Shown: in pieces, positions 1-6,632 of the stretch
Layout: every line of letters begins with the position of its first letter
Numbering within the stretch: the stretch's first letter is position 1
Position numbers and translations under genes: made by a program
Assembly: GCA_030672555.1 (NCBI GenBank)
Contig: DAOVGD010000103.1
Location: 1 to 17,960, forward strand
Direction of reading: 5' to 3'
Origin: Desulfobacterales bacterium
GTDB lineage: Bacteria > Desulfobacterota > Desulfobacteria > Desulfobacterales > C00003106
Length of the DNA: 17,960 bases
The notes under the pieces: model-generated
Told to the model about the DNA's origin: nothing
Databases searched by the model: none
Seen by the model: only the letters and a program-made list of their open reading frames with translations

Positions 1-81
1 GAGCAAGTTGCTGGACACGAAAGCAAAGAGGTGGTAAGAATGCCGGGAATGTGGAAAACATGGGGAATGAAAAGGTTATGA
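1..81 (+). CDS. Possible C-terminal tail of an upstream gene (partial at left edge)
   Basis: Frame 1 is open from the first base to a TGA at 79-81 and would encode 26 residues ending in WKTWGMKRL. The TGA overlaps an ATG at 78-80 that is in frame with the following large gene, giving the ATGA arrangement typical of translationally coupled bacterial genes. Too little is present to name a family. An alternative reading is that only the internal ATG at 40, preceded by a GAGGTGG ribosome-binding-like sequence, is used, making a 13-codon leader peptide. Frame 3 is also open at this edge, so the call is weak. Confidence 0.3.
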   Translation, partial: EQVAGHESKEVVRMPGMWKTWGMKRL

Positions 82-1679
82 CATGGGACTTAGAAAGAGA
101 GAGGATTAGTTTAGAAAATGATATTAAGACCGTTGATTTTACCGCCAAATACATGGCTGTTTCTAATTTACATTCCTTTGCACAAACACATCCCGAGATT
201 ATCAGGCCAGAGACTATCTCGGCCTTAGAATCTGTTCTTAAGGATTTAAGCCTCTCCTCTCAAAAGCAATCCTTCTTCCTGTATAAACAAGCCGCTGACG
301 CCCTGGCTTCTATTATTGTCCGCAGCAGCAACAAGATCCTTACGGGACAGGCAACCTCTGCCCTAAAGAATATTCTTGCCACTACCGGAGGATATTCTCA
401 CCGGGCATCAGCTGAAGCCCTCGGCTCTCTCCCTGTTTCAATTCATAGTCCTAAGGTTGGGGAGGAGAAAATAGAGAGTATCCCCCGTGTGAAGTGGCAG
501 AAGATATTAGAAGAAAATGGTATCAACAGTTATAATACCGCTTCATTTACTGGAAGGAGTTTTGTTGTTGGCGTTGATGGACAACATAGATCGTTGGTGA
601 TCAAACTGGCCCGCGTCCAAGACTCTCCTCAGACCGTATATCGAGAGGCAGTCTGGATGGAACATTTATGTTCAGGGGGCTATTCCTTTCCTGTAAGATT
701 TAATGTTCCGGTGGCTCTTAAGTTTCAGGGGAGCTACGTATTCAGATTACAGAATATCCCTATAAGAGTGCCCAATGAAATAAACCTTCATCCAAAGCGT
801 TATGCCATTGGCTTTGTTGCCGATAAGGATTATTTTACCTATCCTAATGATTATAGGGCTGAAAAACGCCTTATGGCAGAGGGGCTTAGAGAGGTTATGT
901 TTAGAAGCGCCTTGTTATTGGGAAGGCTTACTTCTGTAGGCATTGTCCATACTGCTCCAATCGGACTTTTTCATAATCGGGTTCAAAGGAATAGAAGATC
1001 AGACAATGGTCTGTATGAATGGCAGCAAGGAGGTAGGTTAGACAGGTGGCTTGATTCCTGCTCCTATCCTAATTTTGGTCTCACAGGGATAAGAGACTTT
1101 GAACACCTCATCCCCCTTGAGGGCCGCAGCCGAAGACTTTACCGGTATATCGGCACTCATATTCTGAGTCTATTGTTAGTAACAGGGAGTTATTTTCGTA
1201 ATAAAGATAGCAAAAGGGTCGGACTCGATCATAAAGGTGAACCGGTAGATGCCAGGGATCTTTTTGACAAACAATTCTTCAAAGAGCTTATTCAAGGAAT
1301 TTTTATTGGTTATTACCGTGGCTTTGTAGGAAGACAACTTACCGGAGAAGTACCTTTTAATGTGGATGATCTTGCTTCCCGCATGATTGAAGAGATGGGT
1401 GTGGATCGCTATATGGAAGAGATATTAAGAGTGCCGGACCAAAATCAAATGACAGACAAAGAGTTCAGGGATTTTCTACAAAGGAGAGGATACACTGATA
1501 AAGAAATAGATGGTCTAAAAAAAGGGGTGCAAAATATAGTTATCTATACCGGTCCGCATCTGGGTGGATTTAACCAGAGAATATCTCTCCCTGAACTCAT
1601 TGAGTCAGTAGGAGCTATGTCTGCTTTATGCATGGTTGGCAGATATCGGAAAGAAAAGTTTTCTCAACTTACCCCGTGA
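51..1679 (+). CDS. Unrecognised 542-residue protein: helical-repeat N-terminus plus possible kinase-like domain
   Basis: I do not recognise a named family. Residues about 25-130 are regularly spaced amphipathic helices resembling HEAT/ARM repeats. From about 150 the protein has features that could be a kinase-like fold. A beta-rich stretch has a VIKLA lysine (K185), followed by YREAVWMEHL (E199, like the alpha-C glutamate), then GIVHTAPIGLFHN (H300...N309, where a catalytic loop would be) and IRDFEHL (D349, like the metal-binding DFG). The HxD catalytic aspartate is not evident, so it could be a pseudokinase or an unrelated fold. The C-terminal 150 residues are helical. The start is uncertain: GTG 51, ATG 60 and ATG 78 are in frame, none has a clear ribosome-binding site, and ATG 78 overlaps a stop codon. 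The frame stays open to the left edge. The gene ends tail to tail with trmO, overlapping it by 11 bp. No signal peptide or membrane segment is apparent. Confidence 0.7.
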   Translation: MENMGNEKVMTWDLERERISLENDIKTVDFTAKYMAVSNLHSFAQTHPEIIRPETISALESVLKDLSLSSQKQSFFLYKQAADALASIIVRSSNKILTGQATSALKNILATTGGYSHRASAEALGSLPVSIHSPKVGEEKIESIPRVKWQKILEENGINSYNTASFTGRSFVVGVDGQHRSLVIKLARVQDSPQTVYREAVWMEHLCSGGYSFPVRFNVPVALKFQGSYVFRLQNIPIRVPNEINLHPKRYAIGFVADKDYFTYPNDYRAEKRLMAEGLREVMFRSALLLGRLTSVGIVHTAPIGLFHNRVQRNRRSDNGLYEWQQGGRLDRWLDSCSYPNFGLTGIRDFEHLIPLEGRSRRLYRYIGTHILSLLLVTGSYFRNKDSKRVGLDHKGEPVDARDLFDKQFFKELIQGIFIGYYRGFVGRQLTGEVPFNVDDLASRMIEEMGVDRYMEEILRVPDQNQMTDKEFRDFLQRRGYTDKEIDGLKKGVQNIVIYTGPHLGGFNQRISLPELIESVGAMSALCMVGRYRKEKFSQLTP

Positions 1680-2157
1680 AACGTTCGTCCGACTTTTTGC
1701 GGGCAGCCTGATGTGACTTGTTTGCGAGCCATCCAATCCGTACATCTTCCACACTATCAAAATCCGGGACATACGGCTTAATATCCAACAGCGGTGTTCC
1801 ATCCAGGATATCAATATTAGATATATGAAGTATTGTCCCTTCGATCCTGTCAAGACGAACAACCGAGATGCCTATTGGATTTGGACGCCTGGGTGCCCGT
1901 GTCGCAAAGACCCCCCGGGGCGTGTCATCCAGAAAGGGTTTTACTTCCAAGAAATATCCTTCTGATATTTGATGAAAGTGATAGATGAGGATGATATGAG
2001 AAAACCCATCAAGGTCTTTAAGTCCTTTTTCATACTTTGAGTGGACATCCACTGTTCCAGAGACGCCGTGTGCCCCAACAGGCTGTATGGGTGTCCCTTT
2101 CAGGTCCTTAAACGGTGAATGGATGACTCCGATTGGGTTGTAGTGAATTGCTTTCAC
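1669..2157 (-). CDS. tsaA: tRNA (N6-threonylcarbamoyladenosine37-N6)-methyltransferase TrmO/TsaA, short form
   Basis: TrmO-family proteins use S-adenosylmethionine to methylate the t6A base at position 37 of certain tRNAs, which tunes decoding. The 162-residue product carries the family signatures: an N-terminal PIGVIHSPF strand, GFSHIILIYHF at 51-61, RAPRRPNPIG at 87-96 and LDGTPLLDIKPYV at 118-130. It is shorter than the E. coli enzyme (about 235 residues) and seems to hold only the catalytic beta-barrel domain, as many bacterial and archaeal versions do. The start is a GTG preceded by an AAAAGG-type ribosome-binding sequence; an in-frame stop lies a few codons upstream. It is the last gene of a minus-strand run after cyclophilin and ArfB, and its stop overlaps the converging gene by 11 bp. 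Confidence 0.9.
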   Translation of the reverse strand: MKAIHYNPIGVIHSPFKDLKGTPIQPVGAHGVSGTVDVHSKYEKGLKDLDGFSHIILIYHFHQISEGYFLEVKPFLDDTPRGVFATRAPRRPNPIGISVVRLDRIEGTILHISNIDILDGTPLLDIKPYVPDFDSVEDVRIGWLANKSHQAARKKSDERFTG

Positions 2158-2235
2158 GTGAATTTGCCTTTTCTGTTCTTTTTATCCTTGACGTGTGATA
2201 TCCGCCTGTGGGTGGAATGATCTCAGGAGGCCGGT

Positions 2236-2661
2236 CTAATCCTCGGAATGCGGAACAGACCGCCGCATGCGCTTGGTCTTACCGTGGCGACGCTTGGTCT
2301 CTAATCTAAGCCTCTTTGATGCGAGCGTCAGCTTTGTTTTACGACGAACTCGGGGTTTTTCTGCTGCCTTGCGGATTAACTCGACCAGCCGGTCAATTGC
2401 GTCCTGGCGGTTTCGTTGCTGTGTGCGGAACCGCCTTGCTTCGATGATGAGTACTCCATCTTCGGTTATCCGCCGCCCTGCCAGACGAATCAGACGCTCG
2501 CGGACGTCTTCCGGCAAGGAAGGGGAGTTGCCCACGTCGAAACGAAGCTGCACGGCAGTGGCGACCTTATTGACTTTCTGCCCACCCGGTCCTGAAGCGC
2601 GGATGAATTCCTCTTTAATTTCACTCTCGTCAATCGCTATATTGCGTGTGATATGGATCAT
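2236..2661 (-). CDS. arfB: Alternative ribosome-rescue factor ArfB (peptidyl-tRNA hydrolase, YaeJ-like)
   Basis: ArfB releases nascent peptides from ribosomes stalled on non-stop mRNA. Its GGQ loop hydrolyses peptidyl-tRNA, while a basic tail enters the empty mRNA channel. The 141-residue protein matches E. coli ArfB in length. The catalytic motif SGPGGQKVNK places GGQ at 26-28, followed by the conserved VATAVQLRFDV strand. The C-terminal 40 residues are very rich in Lys/Arg, as the mRNA-channel tail should be. Length and tail separate it from RF1/RF2, which have additional codon-recognition domains. The ribosome-binding sequence before the ATG is poor (GAGG one base away), so translation may be coupled to the upstream cyclophilin gene 63 bp away. 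Its stop is 78 bp before the trmO start. Confidence 0.92.
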   Translation of the reverse strand: MIHITRNIAIDESEIKEEFIRASGPGGQKVNKVATAVQLRFDVGNSPSLPEDVRERLIRLAGRRITEDGVLIIEARRFRTQQRNRQDAIDRLVELIRKAAEKPRVRRKTKLTLASKRLRLETKRRHGKTKRMRRSVPHSED

Positions 2662-2724
2662 ACCTCAGCTTACGCCCGACTAATTTCCAGACAAGGGTCT
2701 CATCAATAGTTCGCCTATTCTATG

Positions 2725-3318
2725 TTACTTTCGTCGTACTGAACGGATCACTACCGGTTCCTGAGGCACATTCTGATACATGCCCCGGTTGCCCGTTGGG
2801 ACGGCAGCGATCTTGTCGACAACATCCATCCCCTCAATCACTTTTCCGAACACGGCATAGCCAAAATCCCTCACCCCGTGATTCAGGGAAGCGTTATCCG
2901 CGAGATTGATGAAGAACTGAGAAGTGGCGCTGTTGATTTCCCGCGTGCGGGCCATAGCAAGCGTACCGCGCTCATTCTTGAGACCGTTGTCCGCTTCGTT
3001 CTTGATGGGCGGCCGCGTCGATTTGCGCTTCATATCCGCTGTAAAGCCACCGCCCTGTATCATGAAGCCGGGGATAACTCGATGGAAAATCATTCCGTTA
3101 TAAAGGCCGGAATCCACGTAAGCAAGGAAGTTATCCTCCGTAATGGGGGCCTTGTCGGGATAAAGCTCGATCGTGATGTCACCCAGCGTCGTCGAAAGCA
3201 CCACTTGGGGAGTGTTTACTCCTTTGTCCGCGCCCTCGCTTCCGGTTGGGAAAGAGGCGCAAGACATGAAGATAGTTGCCATTGCTATTTTGTGCCATAA
3301 TCGAAGTTTCAAAGTCAT
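2725..3318 (-). CDS. Exported cyclophilin-type peptidyl-prolyl cis-trans isomerase
   Basis: Cyclophilins catalyse cis-trans isomerisation of Xaa-Pro bonds during protein folding. The domain runs from about residue 38 to the end of this 197-residue product. FHRVIPGFMIQGG at 78-90 supplies the catalytic Arg and substrate-pocket Phe and Gln; SQFFINL and FGYAVFGKVIEGMDVVDKI complete the barrel. The N-terminus (KLRLWHKIAMATIFMSCAS) is a signal peptide, so the enzyme probably acts in the periplasm. The FMSC stretch resembles a degenerate lipobox, but Phe at -3 is atypical. A TTG at 3328-3330 would extend the frame by four codons, but GGAGG lies five bases before the ATG at 3318, which decides the start. 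It is first in the minus-strand run with ArfB and TrmO. Confidence 0.92.
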   Translation of the reverse strand: MTLKLRLWHKIAMATIFMSCASFPTGSEGADKGVNTPQVVLSTTLGDITIELYPDKAPITEDNFLAYVDSGLYNGMIFHRVIPGFMIQGGGFTADMKRKSTRPPIKNEADNGLKNERGTLAMARTREINSATSQFFINLADNASLNHGVRDFGYAVFGKVIEGMDVVDKIAAVPTGNRGMYQNVPQEPVVIRSVRRK

Positions 3319-3395
3319 ATCATCCTCCAAAATTGTTCGTGAAAGACTCCTTACGAAACCATCAATTCATATTCTAATGAAAGTTACTCGGCAAT

Positions 3396-3426
3396 ACAAT
3401 AGCAAAGAGAGTACCTGTTGTGTCAA
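3396..3426 (-). promoter_or_regulatory. Candidate sigma70 promoter for the cyclophilin-arfB-tsaA run
   Basis: Read on the minus strand, a consensus TTGACA (3421-3426) is followed after 19 bases by TATTGT (3396-3401). The spacer is longer than the preferred 17, but the position, about 80 bp upstream of the cyclophilin ATG, is sensible. One arm of an 11-bp inverted repeat (3419-3429) covers the -35 box. Seen by eye only. Confidence 0.4.
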
Positions 3427-3487
3427 ACCTGAAAGAGTGTGTTTTTGTTTTCTATGATTCTTTCGTCAATCATTGAAGTATCGATGT

Positions 3488-3913
3488 CTAATTCGGGATA
3501 CGTGCCGCAGACTTTAACGGTTTGACACATTTGAGACCCCTTGATGCGAAGTCCAAAATCTTTGAGTCTCGAAAAAATTTTTTATTGGTAACAGGACGTG
3601 TTTCAAGACAAAGACGATATTTATTAGGTAAGTGGTAGATATGAGCGAAATGATGTGCAAGAATATAAAAACAAGCGGCAGAAAGGTACTTGGATCCGGT
3701 CTGTTTATAGAGTTCCGGCCAAAACTTACCCACATGAATTCGTTTTGAATAGGTGTTTAAAGAAAAAATAACAGCGTACGAGATTTGTTCCCCCGTGTCT
3801 TTGTCAGTGATGAAATATTCGACACAATTGTCCTCCTTGTAGTACGAAAGTGCATACCTATTCAAAAGGAGCAGTATCTTCTCTTTCGCGAAATTTGATT
3901 CGGGACAAGTCAT
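3488..3913 (-). CDS. Hypothetical 141-residue soluble protein
   Basis: The gene looks real because the ATG is preceded by AAGGAGGT at ideal spacing (7 bases). The family is not recognised. The sequence suggests an alpha/beta domain: a first helix (about 8-27), strands around 30-37 (NCVEYFITD) and 43-62 (QISYAVIFSLN...KRIHVG), a long helix at about 76-92 (YLSAACFYILAHHFAHIYH), then YRLCLETRPVTNKKFF. The order of strands followed by a central helix and a further strand is loosely like a GNAT acetyltransferase, but I see no clear acyl-CoA pyrophosphate-binding loop, so that is only a guess. There is no signal peptide or transmembrane segment. It lies 169 bp upstream of the cyclophilin ATG on the same strand and is divergent from the M50 protease. 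Confidence 0.75.
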   Translation of the reverse strand: MTCPESNFAKEKILLLLNRYALSYYKEDNCVEYFITDKDTGEQISYAVIFSLNTYSKRIHVGKFWPELYKQTGSKYLSAACFYILAHHFAHIYHLPNKYRLCLETRPVTNKKFFRDSKILDFASRGLKCVKPLKSAARIPN

Positions 3914-4143
3914 GTTAGGACCTCCTTATGCAAGATTCGTGATGAGTCTGACGTGAAGATCGGGCAAAGGAGATGTATTGGAAAGCTCGCCTGCATGACA
4001 TGGGGTCGAAGGGTTCTGGGATTTAGACTCAGAACTTAATCTTGTCATATATTATTATATGTTACATTATTAATACGTATTTTGAAAGGTTTTTATTAAT
4101 TTGATATTATCAATTTTTTGCTTCATGAAAAATTCGGAGGGGC
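3914..4143. other. Divergent AT-rich intergenic region with small palindromes
   Basis: This 230-bp spacer separates the hypothetical minus-strand gene from the plus-strand M50 protease. It contains an inverted repeat GTTCTG...CAGAAC (4013-4018 and 4030-4035), a perfect 10-bp palindrome AATACGTATT (4072-4081) and a TTGAT-ATT-ATCAA dyad (4101-4113) overlapping a -10 box. No open reading frame of note. The rightward promoter is listed separately; I could not find a convincing leftward one. Confidence 0.5.
4082..4110 (+). promoter_or_regulatory. Strong candidate sigma70 promoter for the M50 protease gene
   Basis: TTGAAA (4082-4087) and TATTAT (4105-4110) are separated by exactly 17 bases, with transcription expected to start near 4117. 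A GGAGG at 4136-4140 and the start codons at 4144/4147 follow. A TTGAT/ATCAA dyad covers the -10 region and a palindrome abuts the -35, so repressor control is possible. Confidence 0.6.
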
Positions 4144-5283
4144 ATGATGTTTGGAAGACGAATCACCCTGTTTAAACTCCTTGGATTTGCGGTGAGGATA
4201 GATATTAGTTGGGTAATCATTGCAATCCTCATCACCTGGTCACTTGCTATAGGCCTGTTCCCCCAACATTACAAGGATCTCCCTAAGGCGACATATTGGT
4301 GGATGGGCGTAGCTGGTGCGCTGGGCCTGTTTGTCTCGATCATCTTTCACGAGCTTTGCCATTCTCTCGTGGCAAGAAGATACGGCATACCTATGAAAGG
4401 AATTACCTTGTTCATTTTCGGTGGCGTGGCCGAGATGGATGAGGAACCTCCGAGTGCAAAGACCGAGTTTATTATGGCTATTGCCGGTCCTATTTCGAGC
4501 ATCTTGCTTGGCGCTGTTTTCTATGGAATTCTGATCCTGGGCAAGGAAAGCGGGTGGCCGAATCCGGTTAACGGCGTAATCGCCTATCTCGCGGTGATAA
4601 ACGGCATTCTGGCCGGCTTCAATCTCGTGCCCGCCTTCCCACTGGACGGTGGTCGCATGCTCCGTTCGGCCCTGTGGGGCTGGAAAGGAAATCTCCGATG
4701 GGTAACCCGCATCGCGTCCAAGATCGGATCGGGATTCGGAATGGTGCTGGTTTTCTTGGGCATCTTAAATGTGTTGCGCGGGAATTTTATCGGCGGAATA
4801 TGGTGGTTCATGATCGGCATGTTTTTGCAGAACGCAGCGCGCGTGTCCTATCAGCAGGTTCTAACGCGGCAAGCCTTCGAAGGCGAGAAGGTTCGACGTT
4901 TCATGGAACCCAACCCTGTTACGGTATCGCCCTCAATTTCGATAAAGGAACTTGTCGAGGGATTCCTCTACAGGTATCATTTCAAGATGTTTCCCGTTGT
5001 TGAAAATGGAAGGTTGCTGGGTTGCATCAGTATCCAGCAGGTAAAGGGAATCCCACGCCAGGAATGGAACCAGCATACCGTTGGAGAGTTTGTGCAGCAA
5101 TGCTCATCAGAAAATACCGTTGATTCTGAAACCGATGCCTTGAAGGCTCTCTCAATCATGAGTCGAACGCGAAACAGCCGGCTCATGGTAGTCGAAGGCG
5201 ACCGGTTGGTCGGTATCGTGTCGCTAAAAGATATGTTGACATTGCTCTCGCTTAAAATGGATCTTGAAGGCTATGAGGAATGA
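4144..5283 (+). CDS. Site-2-type M50 metalloprotease with two C-terminal CBS domains
   Basis: This is an intramembrane zinc protease that would cleave transmembrane segments of substrates such as anti-sigma factors; the substrate is unknown. Several hydrophobic segments span residues about 15-230. The zinc-binding HELCH is at 69-73, and the second signature, NLVPAFPLDGGR (160-171), carries the third zinc ligand Asp. A cytoplasmic tail holds two CBS motifs (about 253-305 and 313-369), which usually bind adenine nucleotides and may gate activity by energy state. At 379 residues it matches the SpoIVFB-like CBS-containing subclass and has no PDZ domain. Two adjacent ATGs exist; the second (4147) is six bases from GGAGG and is probably the true start. 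It precedes the FIST/kinase pair by 126 bp on the same strand. Confidence 0.93.
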   Translation: MMFGRRITLFKLLGFAVRIDISWVIIAILITWSLAIGLFPQHYKDLPKATYWWMGVAGALGLFVSIIFHELCHSLVARRYGIPMKGITLFIFGGVAEMDEEPPSAKTEFIMAIAGPISSILLGAVFYGILILGKESGWPNPVNGVIAYLAVINGILAGFNLVPAFPLDGGRMLRSALWGWKGNLRWVTRIASKIGSGFGMVLVFLGILNVLRGNFIGGIWWFMIGMFLQNAARVSYQQVLTRQAFEGEKVRRFMEPNPVTVSPSISIKELVEGFLYRYHFKMFPVVENGRLLGCISIQQVKGIPRQEWNQHTVGEFVQQCSSENTVDSETDALKALSIMSRTRNSRLMVVEGDRLVGIVSLKDMLTLLSLKMDLEGYEE

Positions 5284-5308
5284 TGCTTTTCAACACTCTT
5301 TATATAGT

Positions 5309-5337
5309 TTGATATATAGTCGATTTTCTGGTACTTT
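5309..5337 (+). promoter_or_regulatory. Weak candidate promoter ahead of the FIST-kinase pair
   Basis: In the 126-bp AT-rich gap after the protease gene, TTGATA (5309-5314) and TACTTT (5332-5337) are 17 bases apart. The -35 is good and the -10 poor. Alternating TATATA elements at 5301-5306 and 5313-5318 offer other -10 choices. FIST and kinase may thus have their own promoter or be read through from the protease. Confidence 0.3.
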
Positions 5338-5409
5338 AGTGAAAAAATCCTGGTTGCTTTGAGTGGTTTTAAAAAGCTCTTGGTACTTCTACATCATGAG
5401 GAGGTTGCC

Positions 5410-6612
5410 GTGTTAGAGTTTTACTCCAGTAGTACACGCGTGGTCGATTCGAAGAAAGCCATCGCCGAGTGCCTCGAAAACGCACTCGGAGGAAAAGAGA
5501 ATCTGGATTGTGATCTAATTATATTCTATACCGCAATGGGTCACGATTTTAAGGACATTCTAACTGAGGCTCATAGACTTTCTCCAAATGCGCAAATCGT
5601 TGGTTGTACCTGCGCCGGAGTCATCGGAAAAGAGGGCGTAAGTGAATCCATGAAGGCCCTGGCTATCATGGCGATAAGAGGCGAAAACAATGAATTTGCC
5701 GTGGCCAGCAAGGAGAAAATCACAGGTTCCAGTTCGTACGAAGTCGCTGCACAATTGGCTCAGGACCTCAAGAACAAGAATTCCAAGATAAATATGATCC
5801 ATTTTGTCGCGTCCGGCATCGATATCGCTGCGGACAGAGCCATTGAGGGTATGGAATCCATTTTTGGTCCGGACATTCCTATATTTGGGGCTACTTCTTC
5901 TGACAACATGAAAGCTATAAGTAGCTTCCAGTTTATCGGAGATCAGATACTTGAAAGGGGCGCTGTAGCAGTTGGGCTCGCAGATCCGAGACTTGAAGTT
6001 ATCACACAGGCCAACCACGGATTCGTTGTCGCCGGAATGCCTCTTGAAGTGACACGTTCGGAGTCGAATCGTGTATTCGAGATAGATGGGTACCCAGCCT
6101 GGAAACGCGTGACCGAGAGGCTCGGATTACCAGAGACAGCACGGCTGGCCGATACAATCCCAATTGGAGCACTGGCGGAGGAGTTGCCCGGGGAGTTACA
6201 TGAAGAATACGGCAACACGCATATTCTTCGCGTCATTGCAAAGAAACAGATGGATGGTAGCATATACATGCCGGTCGATTGTCCGGAGGGGACGAAGTTG
6301 TGGCTAACCAAGCGAGATGAAAAGAGAATATTCGATGGTCTGGATCGAATGGTAGAGCAGATTGTTAACCGATGTGGTGGCCGGCAACCTCTCGCAGTGT
6401 TTCACGCTGACTGTGGCGCTAGAGGGAGGCTGCTTTTTAACCGTGTTCTCAAGGACGAGATTGTGAGCCGGATGCAGTACCCGCTGTGCAAAGACGAGGA
6501 TGTGCCATGGCTGGGAATGTATGGATTCGGTGAGTTTGCAAGGACAGGGGGACGAAATCGGTTCCATAATTACACAACGGCGCTATATGTCATAGTTAAG
6601 CGTAATAAGTAG
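5410..6612 (+). CDS. FIST sensory domain protein (FIST_N plus FIST_C)
   Basis: FIST proteins are input modules for signal transduction, thought to bind small ligands such as amino acids, and are often linked to histidine kinases or GGDEF/chemotaxis proteins. The 400-residue product starts FYSSSTRVV, the usual FIST_N beginning; VGCTCAGVIGKEG (about 64-76) is the family's GCxxAG turn. A DxxIFGATSSD stretch precedes the FIST_C half, in which HADCGARGRLLF (about 332-343) is the conserved Cys/Arg-Gly signature. I chose GTG 5410 because GAGGAGG lies five bases before it and the family similarity begins there; a TTG at 5359 would add 17 unlikely residues. There are no membrane segments, so it is cytoplasmic and would need a partner. 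The hybrid kinase starts 20 bp after its stop. Confidence 0.9.
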   Translation: MLEFYSSSTRVVDSKKAIAECLENALGGKENLDCDLIIFYTAMGHDFKDILTEAHRLSPNAQIVGCTCAGVIGKEGVSESMKALAIMAIRGENNEFAVASKEKITGSSSYEVAAQLAQDLKNKNSKINMIHFVASGIDIAADRAIEGMESIFGPDIPIFGATSSDNMKAISSFQFIGDQILERGAVAVGLADPRLEVITQANHGFVVAGMPLEVTRSESNRVFEIDGYPAWKRVTERLGLPETARLADTIPIGALAEELPGELHEEYGNTHILRVIAKKQMDGSIYMPVDCPEGTKLWLTKRDEKRIFDGLDRMVEQIVNRCGGRQPLAVFHADCGARGRLLFNRVLKDEIVSRMQYPLCKDEDVPWLGMYGFGEFARTGGRNRFHNYTTALYVIVKRNK

Positions 6613-6632
6613 TATGGAGGTGGAGTTCTGCG

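Noticed and set aside
1671..1945. Dockerin-like segment in the amylase (residue numbers, FITLLKALMAMSGEKV region near residues 1678-1693)
   Set aside because: One helix resembles the second half of a dockerin, but no calcium-binding DxNxDG loop is present, so a linker helix is the safer reading. The true bases are about 9272-9319.
2267..2683. Plus-strand open frame of 138 codons
   Set aside because: It is the antisense shadow of arfB, whose GGQ motif and basic tail are unmistakable; the antisense product is Ser/Arg-rich noise.
3302..3318. Cyclophilin as a lipoprotein
   Set aside because: The FMSC sequence has Phe at -3 and Met at -2, which is not a convincing lipobox; an ordinary signal peptide is enough.
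2878..3457. Two plus-strand open frames across the cyclophilin gene
   Set aside because: They lie antisense to a clear cyclophilin domain and have no ribosome-binding site or recognisable domain.
5359..5409. TTG-initiated 17-residue extension of the FIST protein
   Set aside because: GAGGAGG five bases before GTG 5410 and the family-typical beginning FYSSSTRVV favour the later start.
5560..6567. Three minus-strand frames opposite the FIST gene
   Set aside because: These are antisense shadows; the plus strand carries intact FIST_N and FIST_C signatures throughout.
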